Shown here: positions 54,330 through 64,000 of the stretch, one piece after another
Layout: each line of letters begins with the position of its first letter
Numbering within the stretch: position 1 is the first letter of the stretch
Source of the DNA: Utricularia gibba
Lineage: Eukaryota > Streptophyta > Magnoliopsida > Lamiales > Lentibulariaceae
Direction of reading: 5' to 3'
Length of the DNA: 64,000 nt
Assembly: GCA_002189035.1 (NCBI GenBank)
Contig: NEEC01000025.1
Location: 558,001 to 622,000 of the forward strand
Made by a program: the position numbers and the translations under genes
The notes under the pieces: model-generated
The model's input: only the letters and a program-made list of their open reading frames with translations
Told to the model about the DNA's origin: nothing
Databases searched by the model: none

Positions 54330-55647
54330 TTACAGAGACCTTGGTGCGACTGATGATACCGGTGAAAGAAAACCAAGGAAAACAGTCGCTATTAGTAGCA
54401 GTAGCAGTAGCAGCAGCAACAGATTCGCCCTGTATCGGACTTCCCGCATTTTATACCTCTGAAGAAATATGCTAAAAAAAACTGCCTAAAAACGGAGTGT
54501 TTTTTTTAAATGAAATAATTTGTAGAGTCATTGTCAACGTAATTTATCTAAAAGTAATATAATTAATTATACAGTTAAGGTGGGCCTTTGTATGAAGGTA
54601 GAATCTTCTTGTGGCCCAGTTTCACTGTACCCAAGTAGGCCCAAATAAAAGATTTTGTAATGAAAGAAAAGATATTTTGGTAATTACTAATTAGGGCAAG
54701 CTCTAGTTGAGGATAGGTATGTATAATCAGGCGCGTTTTTGTGGAAAGTTTGCTGTCTCCTTTTATTTTCCAGGTCGGCTGACAAGTGGCACCCTCAGAC
54801 TCGGTCAAATTCAAGAATCCAGCCAGTCAAGTCGGTGACTACTCTCGCTCCGACCGACCGGAAGGCGTTGGGGTGTGAGATGAGAATGGTCTTGGGCCCC
54901 CGCGTCATGGCCGCCTACTAACGGGGCCCACATCCGGCGAAAAGAAGCCCCGGATGATGGCAGACGTCACGTGCGCCACGGATGCCTTGCCAGCCGGTCC
55001 TCCTCTTCCTCCTCCTCCTCCGCTTCTAAAGTCGGCTGGCCGGGATGAGAAAAGAACCTTATCCTCTTCCTTTTGAGGAGATCTTCCTAATCCTCACCCA
55101 CTCGCCAGCTTCACCCATACACATTCAATGCAGTGCGATGGAACGCCTTTTTTTGTTTTAAGTAAATAAAAATGTGGGAATGCGAATCCCATTGATAATT
55201 CGTTCACAAGCTTTGAATTTCAAGACTTGTGTTCCTTTCAAACCCTAGCTAGTATCCTCATTCACAATCCTTGCCTCATGTTTTGACCCTTCTGTTTCTT
55301 TTTCTTTTGTTTTCCGTAGACGCTACAGCACAGTTGCTGTTCAATCCAATCGCAAAGGTTAGGCGCAAGCCGCAGTGTTTGATTCAGTATTTTGTACGCG
55401 TGCCTAGGAATTCATGATCATTAATGGCGTCTTTCGGTCTAGATGAGCTTACTTTCTATTCTGTAATCGATCATTTCGCGTTCTCGTTCCAGATTTCCTA
55501 TGGTAAATTGTTCTTCTTGAATGTAGGTGATTTGGAAGCAGCGACTTGAACGAGAGCTGGAAATATACCGCTCGTGGTATTTTTTTTCTGAAAAAAGTCT
55601 TTCTCCCGTAATTGTTTGAGGAGTAGTGTAGCCTGGATTCTGCCAAG
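54330..55647. other. Divergent upstream region of AAT and TPS
   Basis: No gene recognised. The part after about 55000 is probably TPS 5' leader, perhaps with an intron. A CT-rich stretch is at 55000–55025. Confidence 0.45.
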
Positions 55648-58510
55648 ATGATGTCAAGATCTTATACCAATCTTTTGGATTTAGCATCTGGAAATTTTCC
55701 TGTAATGGGTAGAGAGAAAGAAAGGAAAGGCTTTCCCCGGGTAATGACGGTGCCAGGGAACATCCTTGAGTTAGATGATGAGCATGCTGGTAGCGTTACT
55801 TCTGAAAACCCTTCTTCGATAGCAGGGGACCGAATGATTGTTGTCGCAAATCTTTTGCCTTTGAAGGCAAAAAGGAGGCCTGATAATAAGGGGTGGAGTT
55901 TTAGTTGGAATGAGGATTCTTTGCTCCTGCGGGTTAAAGATGGTTTTCCTGAAGAGATGGAGGTATTGTACGTGGGGTCGTTACATGTTGATGTGGATCC
56001 AATGGAGCAGGACGATGTAGCAAGTTATCTTTTGGACAAATTTAAATGTGTGCCTGCATTTTTGCCTCCCAATCTTTTGGAAAAATTCTACTACGGTTTT
56101 TGCAAAAAGCATTTGTGGCCACTTTTTCACTACATGCTACCATTTACTCCTGATCATGGAGGTAGATTTGATCGGTCCTTGTGGGAAGCTTATGTGTCTG
56201 CAAATAAGGTTTTCTCACAGAAAGTGATTGAGATCCTCAACCCTGAAGATGACTTTGTTTGGATTCACGACTATCATTTGATGGTTCTTCCCACCTTTTT
56301 GAGGCGGCGCTTTGTCTGCTTGAGAATGGGATTTTTCCTTCACAGTCCATTTCCTTCTTCTGACATATACAGATCACTCCCTGTTAGGGAAGAAATTCTC
56401 AAGGCATTACTCAACTCGGACCTCATTGGCTTTCATACATTTGATTATGCCCGCCATTTTCTTTCTTGTTGTAGTCGTATGCTGGGTCTAGAGTATCAAT
56501 CAAAACGGGGTTACATAGGGCTGGATTATTTTGGAAGGACTGTTGGAATAAAAATTATGCCCGTGGGTGTACATATGGGTCACATTGAGTCAGTGATCAG
56601 GCAAGCTGACAAAGATTTAATAGTGGAAGTACTAAAGAGCCAGTTCGAAGGTAAGACGGTCTTGCTTGGAGTTGATGATATGGATATATTTAAAGGTATC
56701 AATCTCAAACTTTTAGCTATGGAAGAGATGCTCAAGCAGCATCCGATTTGGCGAGGGAAGGCTGTCCTGGTGCAGATTGCAAATCCTGCCAGGGGGAAAG
56801 GTATTGATTTAGAGAATGTACAGGCTGAAATAGAAAAGAGCTGCAATAGAATCAATGAAGAACTTGGAGCCCCTGGATATGATCCAGTTGTTTTGATTAA
56901 CCGCTCTTTGTCAACCAGTGAAAGAATGGCGTACTACAGTATCGCTGAATGTGTTGTTGTAACTGCTGTGAGGGATGGGATGAATCTGACACCTTATGAA
57001 TACATTGTTTCCAGGCAAGGTGTCTCTGGGTTGGGTGTGGGGTCCGATCTGTGTGGACCCAAAAAAAGCATGCTTGTGGTTTCCGAGTTCATTGGATGCT
57101 CTCCTTCTCTTAGTGGTGCAATTCGCATCAATCCATGGAACGTTGAGTCCACATCGGAGGCTATGAATGAGGCCATATCAATGTCTGAATCAGAGAAAGA
57201 GATGAGGCATGAAAAACATTATCGATATGTTAGCACTCATGATGTTGCTTATTGGTCCAGAAGCTTTTTGCAAGACATGGAAAGAACTTGTGCTGATCAT
57301 TTCAGGAAAACATGCTGGGGCATTGGCCTAGGATTTGGATTTAGGGTGGTCGCTCTAGATCCTAATTTCCGAAAGCTATCGACAGTTGATATTGTAGATG
57401 CTTACACTAATTCTTCAAGCAGGGCTATTTTACTGGACTATGATGGGACATTGATGTCTCAGAATTCGATTATAAAGGCTCCAGGTGCCCAAGTTATCTC
57501 TCTACTGAACAGTTTATGTGCTGATCCCAGAAACATAGTTTTTATGGTGAGTGGAAGAGGAAAGAGTATTTTAAGCAAGTGGTTTCAACCTTGCAAGAAA
57601 ATTGGACTTGCTGCAGAGCATGGCTACTTCTTGCGGTATGACTTTTATGTTTATTTCGTTAAATTTTTGTGAAGAACACCACGAGTCTGGGGTCACTCTG
57701 CACGTGATTAACAGGAAAACTTTGAGAAGCACTCTGGTGTCTTGCTTTTTCTTAGTAATTTCTCCTGTATTTACTTTCGCAAGTTTGCGTTCCTGTTGAT
57801 GAATTTCAGATTGCCACAGCAAGAGGAATGGGTGACTTATAGCCAAGGTTCTGACTTTGGATGGATGGAAATGGCAGAACCTGTTATGAAGTCATATACA
57901 GAGGCTACTGATGGTTCAGGGATTGAGAGGAAAGAAAGTGCTTTGGTTTGGCATTACTGTGACGCAGATCCTGGATTTGGTTTCTCCCAGGCAAAAGAAA
58001 TGTTAGATCATTTGGAGAGCGCATTGGCAAATGAACCTGCTTCGGTTAAAAGTGGGAAGTTCATTATAGAAGTCAAGCCACAGGCATGTCTCATGACTAT
58101 TCTTTTGTCCACGTTTTTTTTGGCTCATGTCATCAGCCTTTTTCTTCTCTCATAAATGGCCGTTAATTACCTTACTTTTTGTTATGCTCAGTTACTTTTT
58201 GTCGCTGCAGGGTGTCAGCAAAGGCATAGTTGCTGAAAAGGTTTTCACGTCAATGACCGAGAAAGGGAAACAGGCTGATTTTGTTCTATGCATTGGTGAT
58301 GACAGATCAGATGAGGATATGTTTGAACTTATTGGGACTGCCGTGTCTAGAGGGATTCTTTCCTATAAAACACAAGTATTTGCGTGTACCGTTGGGCAAA
58401 AACCAAGCAAGGCTAAGTATTATTTGGATGATTCCTTGGAAGTCATACAGATGCTCAGGTCCCTCGCTGATGCTAGTGAATGTCCGGATGATGAAACCAA
58501 TGACATATAA
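55648..58510 (+). CDS. TPS: Class II trehalose-6-phosphate synthase/phosphatase-like protein
   Basis: It resembles Arabidopsis TPS5–TPS11, which combine a TPS-like and a TPP-like domain and mostly regulate sugar signalling rather than make trehalose 6-phosphate. Exons 55648–57635, 57810–58083 and 58211–58510 encode 853 residues. The start MMSRSYTNLLDLASGNFP is typical. The glycosyltransferase-20 domain (about residues 60–550) has FVWIHDYHLMVLPTFLRRR and AVRDGMNLTPYEYI. The TPP domain (about 590–840) has ILLDYDGTLM and GDDRSDEDMFE. Intron 2 starts with GC, not GT (CCACAG|GCATGT), and ends in AG; only this junction keeps KPQ|GVSKGIVAEKV in phase. The gene otherwise reads without breaks. Confidence 0.95.
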
Positions 58511-58962
58511 GCCTCAGATGTTTGACCGCAGCGCTCCTTATACGAACCCATCTAGTCCCTCAAGGGGGACCTTACCGATAAACTCATGGAATCTCTTACA
58601 AGGATCATAGGCTAGATAATATGAACCAGGTGGGCTCTGAAATGCAGTGATGTAGTAGCATTTGTTGATTATCCTGAGAGGAGTTTTTGAAGTTGAAATC
58701 TGGTGTTCGATTGTTGCCCTGCTCTGCCGTTTGCCTTGGTTGTTTTTCTGGTGTCGCTATGGAGGTGATTCTGTGCTTCGAGCTGCAGGATCCATGTGCG
58801 ACTCATGTATTGACGTTCATAGAAAAGGTATGCATCTTGGGAAAATCATTCTGCTCACTGAACGGGGCGAATAGCTGGAATCCAAAAGCTCTTGGAATTG
58901 AAGAGGAACCGCTCTGCAAACCATTTAAATGACGTCAAAAGATAGAGCTTCCCAGCCTGAGA
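58511..58962. other. TPS 3' flank
   Basis: 3' UTR and downstream flank of the TPS gene. No other gene. Confidence 0.5.
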
Positions 58963-59184
58963 TTAAAAAGGGCCATACAGAAGAAAAGAGCGCACCAAAA
59001 GTTCATTATTACCCTGACTGGAATCCAAAAGCAGAACCCTGGAATTGACATGGGTAATAGTATCAACATTCTCTCCCAACTCAATGGGAATGGCTGACAC
59101 TCGCATCCGTTGCTCATTTTTACCAGTAAACAGAATAGGGAGAGCATTTTTCTTGTATGTTTCCCTTGCCACAAATGGTTCCAA
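58963..59184 (-). other. Unidentified coding-like exon or gene remnant
   Basis: I do not recognise this. A 73-codon minus-strand frame with coding-like composition reads MEPFVARETYKKNALPILFT and then RMRVSAIPIELGENVDTITH before SRVLLLDSSQGNNELLVRSF and a stop. It is preceded by an AG acceptor-like site (about 59195–59200) and, further upstream, a second open stretch (about 59260–59350) with MAEQTAVNLSMKIPSRAMSL. The two could be neighbouring exons of one gene. No complete start, family motif or continuous gene model could be built, so it may be the tail of a decayed gene. Confidence 0.3.
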
Positions 59185-59350
59185 GCAAACACAACTGGAA
59201 TTTTGATTCAGCAGTTACTGCATTGTTTAGACAGAGAATTGAGGCGAATAGATGATAACTACTATTGAGGCTCATTGCCCTGGAAGGTATCTTCATTGAA
59301 AGATTAACAGCTGTCTGCTCCGCCATACGATAGAAATCTGTTTCATGCAT

Positions 59351-59967
59351 AGGAACCAGGGTCGTATGACGAAAGGATACTCTCCTACTAAAACTATCTA
59401 GGAAGATTCATAAGTCACCAAGGAACGATATATGGAAGCTTTAGAAGCATGGTGGGATATCATGGGGAAAGATCATGATGAGATAGACCTTAAATCTTGG
59501 TGCAAAGCTGACAGTTGAAGGAAGAAGTGACATTATTTATTCTAGAAGGAAAGCTACTACTAAGAAAGACTAATGTTTAGTTAAGACATCATACCCTTGC
59601 TTGCTTTTGAAGGAAAGAAATCCCTTTTTTTTTTTTTCCGCAAGGATGCTGTTTTAAAAGAGACATCCATAAGGTATTATGATCCTGTATTTTGCTGTAG
59701 TTCTCTTTTCTTGATTCACAAACGGTAGAAAGAAGAAAATTGCTCTGAGGAACAAAGCAAGTCTTAATGGAACTACTTCTAGTTTGTAAGATTATGTTGT
59801 AAACAAGCCTTGTACTAATCTCATGTGAAAACACTTGACAATGATCGGCATTTGATGTCCATTGTTCAATATTGCCCTAAAAGAGATCAGATAACATGAT
59901 CACCCGTAAAGAGCAGGTAGTACTGTAAAACAAGATAATCCATAAAGACTGAACAGAACCCACAAAT
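59351..59967. other. CYP72A 3' flank
   Basis: Non-coding stretch downstream of the P450 gene (minus strand), with a T-run at about 59626–59638. No gene. Confidence 0.45.
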
Positions 59968-61837
59968 CTAAAGTCTGCGCAGAATCAAGTGAGCACCGTG
60001 CTGAGGCTGAACTGTTATCTTCGAAAAAGGGGCGTGTGTGTAGGATGGAGAGAGTTCAAAAGAGAACTTCTGCAGAATCATGGAGATGACCGTTTTCGCT
60101 TCCAACAGCGCGAAAGTTTGTCCAATGCAAATGCGGGAGCCCCATCCGAAGGGAAAGAACAGCCCAGGGCTCTTCATCGCATTGCTAATTCCTTCGCTGA
60201 ACCTCTCTGGATTGAACTCCATGGCATCTTCACCCCATACTGTGGTATCGTGATGTAGAAAGATGATCGGCAATGACAATCTCACTCCGGCAGGTAATGT
60301 TAGCTTTCCCAACTTGGTTTCTTTTTTAAGTAGGCGTGCAAGAGCGACAACTGGTGGATATAACCTTAACACTTCATGCAGGATCATGTTCACCTGAAGT
60401 TGGAGGATCATGGGTTAGTTATGTGCGATGGATTATGTACTATTACCCTGGATTGAATCAAGTAGTGAGAATCACTCACCGTTTTCAGGTGATTCACTCC
60501 TTCATAATCTGGATTCTTCTTTCCAAATACACGCAGAACTTCTTCTCTGGCTTTGTGTTGCCATTCAGGATGTCGACTCAGTAAAACCAATGTCCACAAG
60601 ATCAGGACCGATGTTGTCTCCTGTCCTGCAAAGTAGAAAAGCTTGCATTCCTCTACGATGTCGCTGATGCTCATTCCGAAGCTCTTGTTTCCACGCTGCT
60701 CCATTTCTTGAAAGTTGGATTCCAGCATAAGAGTTAGCAAGTCGACATGAGTCACTTCCCCTGTCTTAATGGCCTTGATTCTGCGATCAATGAGACCACG
60801 AATCAAACCCTGTACTTCTCTCTCGATCGCATTCATCCTCCTGGTGGCTTTAGTGGGTAGGAATCTATAAAGATGAAGAACAGAAAGCATTTGAAGAGGT
60901 TCCGTTGCAAAAGACTTGCAATCCACTGGGATACTACACACTACCTTGAGCCTGGAACGTATAACGATCGCAGAGCCTTGAGCACATGATCTTCTAGTTC
61001 TCTCTGAAGTTCGAAAATCCTTCTACCATCTTCAAAGCTGCTGCCAAAAGCAGTTCTTGAAATGGCATCACTTGTTATGTTCTGCATGTACGGCCACACG
61101 TCCACCTCCCGGGAGCCATCTGAGGGCACAATCTTATCCCATTTGTTCAACACTTCTTCACAACTAAGAACGAAAGCTGGTATAGTCAACTGCAGGACAA
61201 GAGAAGCACCAAATCTCAAACCGGAACTCAGATATCAATCAGGAAAAGGCACATGTTTCTCGGATAACCTTGAGCTTCTCTATATGGAAAGCTGGGTTGA
61301 GAATCTTTCTGTGTTTAGCCCATTTTTCTCCTTCGTAGGTAACAACTCCCTGGAAAAGCAACCTTCCCGCGGGATTGCTGCCTACTGCAATCCCAAAAAT
61401 ATCTGGTTTGTTCATTATCTCCTTCACAAGTTCAGGTTCCGAGACAATAATAGAAGGCCTAGGTCCAAGCCAAAAGAAGCTATCTTTTCCTGCAAATCAA
61501 GAAGCAATTTTTTGACAAACCCAATCAAGATCCAAAAGTTCTCTTCGATGACATAACGCATACCATGAGTCTGAAAGATTTTGCAGAAAAAAGCAGCGAC
61601 CCTTTGCTCGATATTATCGTCTATATTGATGGGTTTTGTCTTGGCGTTCTCAGTAGCCTCATTCAGGTCCTTCAAATCCCCATACATGAAGGTATACGCG
61701 TTACCTTTGAGACCCTGTTTCCTCAACAACGCTTCCAGCCTCTTGGGTGTGATGTAAGCCCAGTTGGCTACCTTCCACAGATAAAACAGCACGACGACGG
61801 AGACAAGCGCAGGAAGAAATGCGGTGAGGACTTCCAT
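59968..61837 (-). CDS. CYP72A: Cytochrome P450, CYP72A family
   Basis: This is an ER-bound monooxygenase. CYP72A enzymes act on terpenoids and related compounds (for example secologanin synthase); the substrate here is unknown. Five exons (61837–61564, 61489–61269, 61189–60945, 60864–60480, 60393–59968) join in phase to 516 residues. Residues 4–25 form the N-terminal membrane anchor. The I-helix motif is FAGQETTS, the ExxR region [14 protein letters not shown], the PERF block NPERFSEG, and the heme-binding loop [15 protein letters not shown] with its Cys. Ser replaces the usual Pro after FGWG. It ends [17 protein letters not shown]. An ATG at 61837 is used; the frame runs a little further up without another ATG. 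A fragment of a second CYP72A copy lies 430 bp upstream. Confidence 0.96.
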
Positions 61838-62270
61838 ACCCACTGTCTTGCGAGAGTCTCGTCTCCGATCATACAGCTCTATAAGAAGAAGAAGATGCTT
61901 CGAGGCAATCAGAAGATTTTCTAGTTCCGGAAGTCCAAAAACGATGAGCTATGCGATGACGCACAGATCATCCGTGTCTATCCAGACAATTCGTTTAAAT
62001 CTACGGCAGTTGAGCGTCATAAGATCCCTAAGGATGACTGTCTTGTCCTATTCGATTTCCATAAAACACACTCCATCTTCTCCAACTTTGCCTCTTCTTG
62101 CCCGAAAGCTAGGTTTCCACCGTCCCTGCAACTCTCTTCTCGGGGTCCCAACCGTGAAAAGAGGGTCTTCCTTAACCCGGCCATTAAAAAAGAAAGATTG
62201 GTTTTCAGCATACTTACGTATCGACAATCTTGTCGTTATTCAACGGTTAACCGTCATTTGTCCCTTAATC
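61838..62270. other. CYP72A promoter region
   Basis: Upstream of the P450 gene. Apart from the adjoining P450 fragment no gene is recognised. Confidence 0.4.
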
Positions 62271-62345
62271 GCACTGCTAACTAATTCCTTCCCCGAACCT
62301 CTCTGGTTCCACTTCCATGGCGTCTTCTCCCGGTGATTAAGAAAC
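62271..62345 (-). pseudogene. Small fragment of a CYP72A last exon
   Basis: On the minus strand it encodes GEDAMEVEPERFGEGIS followed by a stop. This parallels [17 protein letters not shown] of the neighbouring P450 (nucleotides about 60170–60258), and similarity continues a little either side. It is a short, broken copy in the same orientation as the intact gene, left from a tandem or partial duplication. Confidence 0.7.
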
Positions 62346-64000
62346 GATGACGGTCGCGCAAATTACAGGAGTCAACCATAGTCCACACTCCACATCCGAC
62401 CCACATATCCATCGTTCATTCTCGCGGGCTTATCCTTGCTTGTGTCTCGTCTAGTCGGATGATTGGCTGATTATCCTTTTAAAACCAATCCCGGTTACAC
62501 TTTCTTCAGGCATTGGGAAGCACGATAACGCGCTGCTCTGCTATCGCAGCTGGTAGATTTGTCCAAAGATCCGACAAGGTGTATTGCGTTGCGCCTTGGG
62601 GTAATTACCGTTCGCACTTTTAGTGTTCTTACAGAAAAAAAAAGGACGCTGTTCGTTACATTTATGAATGGAGGAGCCGGAGGAGACATTAGAATAATCG
62701 GAAAACAGGGTGGGCGGTCGAGTTGCTTTAATCAAATCTAAGAAAATGTTTGTAACAAATCTACAAAATGAGAGAGACGGCGACGGGGGCAGAAGCAGAA
62801 CCCAGCCTTTTGCTCCGGCGAGGGTCCTACCTGCAATTATTTTCCTCTTGTAGGGTCCTTTTGGCAAATGAAAATTCCGTGTCTTGCTGCTTGTTTATGT
62901 TTTCCTTCCCCCACTACCGTCAGCAAATTTGACCAACTTCCCTATCTTGCTGTTTTCCTCTTGAGAACCAATGCGGCTGATTGGGATCCCCATTCCAATT
63001 GAAGTGCATTGCCCACGAGTTTAAGTTTGGGCTTTGAGATCATTGAAGTGCTGCAGTGTGGATGACGAGTGAAAGAAAAAAAAAAGTATCCCTTTTTGGC
63101 ATTTTCAAACATTGTGTGAAGCATCCAGACAGAGTAAAAACTGCAATAGTAGCACTGAAAGAGCTCTACTCGAGTCCCATAATTGTGAGTCTATTCGTCC
63201 ATAATGCTGTGATGTGATGTTACAGAGCTTGTTATGGTTAACTTGTTCACAGGGAGGGGGCCACAATGCTCATTTTTCACATGTATCACTGTGAAGGGTG
63301 AAAGGAAGATATGGTATCAGCAGTGAAAAGTAAAAGAGCATTAGGAGAAACACAGTCAAATGGATTGGAAAACGACACCACTAGTCTTCGATGGAGAGTG
63401 AAGTAATTTTGCTGAAAGCCACGGTACTTTTGAAGCATGCTTTTTTTTTTTTTTCCTAACACAAAGAAACAATGCAGGCAAAAGAAGAAAATGGAAGTTT
63501 GTTTAAATCAGATTGGAAGTGGGTTCCATATCCTGCCATGCCGTTGCAATTATGCTGTTTCTTCACAAAACACTTGGGATTTTGTCTTATGGGATCAAGA
63601 AATCTTTCACTGTTGTTTACTGACAGAGGCTGGTTTTTGCTTATTGCTTATAGATATTGTGTTGTGTCTTGTGATTGCGTATCTTGGCTCACTGTGTCAC
63701 AGTTCTGTGTCTGGTGTTGAGGGATTTGCAGACTGTTGAACAAAGTGTCCTAATTTGATACCAGGATTAACGTTTTTCACGATTTCTTATTGTGTCTGGT
63801 AGGCATCAAACAGATAACAGAAGAACAGTAACTTGTAAGGTGATGATTCAAGTGCAGAGCCATAATCAACAGAAACGAATCAAAGAGCATTGATTATAAC
63901 GCGTTCAAGATCTGGAAAATTGTAGCAATAGAAACAAGCAAACTGTTCGAAAGAGATACTGAAGCTTGAGCACTCTTTAACGGGGTGAGCATGGAGCTAG
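62346..64000. other. Unassigned 3' end of window
   Basis: No gene is supported. It contains T-runs (near 63441) and short unconnected open frames without family features. Confidence 0.4.

Noticed and set aside
61824-62336. Plus-strand 170-codon open frame
   Set aside because: It is antisense to the CYP72A promoter and the CYP72A fragment; no similarity of its own.
63437-63739. Plus-strand 100-codon frame near the end
   Set aside because: It starts in a T-run, is Cys/Leu-rich and has no recognisable domain or gene context.

Overview
The window is nuclear DNA from a flowering plant. The genes are interrupted by short GT–AG introns, and many belong to plant-only families (SPL, TCP, ERF, GLK, MAX2, plant-type PEPC, class II TPS, class III peroxidase, CYP72A, DUF688). 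Mitochondrial, peroxisomal and secretory targeting sequences are visible. Gene density is high, at about 20 genes in 64 kb with mostly sub-kilobase introns, so the genome or region is compact. I cannot name the species.

Layout. 0.4–10 kb: DIVARICATA-type MYB, TMEM245-like membrane protein, histone H4, a decayed uridine kinase/UPRT relic, and cytosolic fructose-bisphosphate aldolase, all on +. 10–15 kb: a RALF peptide relic, NF-YB and the mitochondrial ADP/ATP carrier, all on -. 15.9–16.8 kb: an AT-rich element with terminal inverted repeats and a 10-bp target duplication. 17 kb: a small SPL gene with a miR156 site in its 3' UTR. 19–27 kb: ERF (-), DCAF13/Sof1 WD40 (+) and GOLDEN2-like (-). 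29–34 kb: medium-chain acyl-CoA oxidase ACX3 (-) and a TCP factor (-). 34.5–39 kb: a truncated KARI pseudogene (+) and PEP carboxylase (-). 40–46 kb: MAX2 F-box protein and DUF688 protein (+). 46–51 kb: secreted peroxidase and BIN2-like kinase (+). 51–62 kb: mitochondrial aspartate aminotransferase (-), class II trehalose-phosphate synthase (+), CYP72A P450 (-) and a small CYP72A fragment.

The genes do not form one pathway. Local themes are carbon metabolism (aldolase, PEPC, AAT, TPS, ADP/ATP carrier, ACX3) and hormone or developmental control (MAX2, BIN2-like kinase, SPL, TCP, GLK, ERF).

The most important observation concerns data quality or gene decay. Six otherwise well-conserved genes between 19.4 and 42.8 kb (ERF, DCAF13, GLK, TCP, PEPC, MAX2) carry about nine apparent one-base deletions, mostly in homopolymers. 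In each case, adding back one base recovers the family's conserved C-terminus or exon phase. The genes outside that stretch that I traced exon by exon, and ACX3 inside it, read cleanly. I found no CRISPR array, tRNA or rRNA, and no new multi-gene system. The best candidates for new biology are the transposon-like element, the out-of-frame EAR motif and the peptide and enzyme relics.
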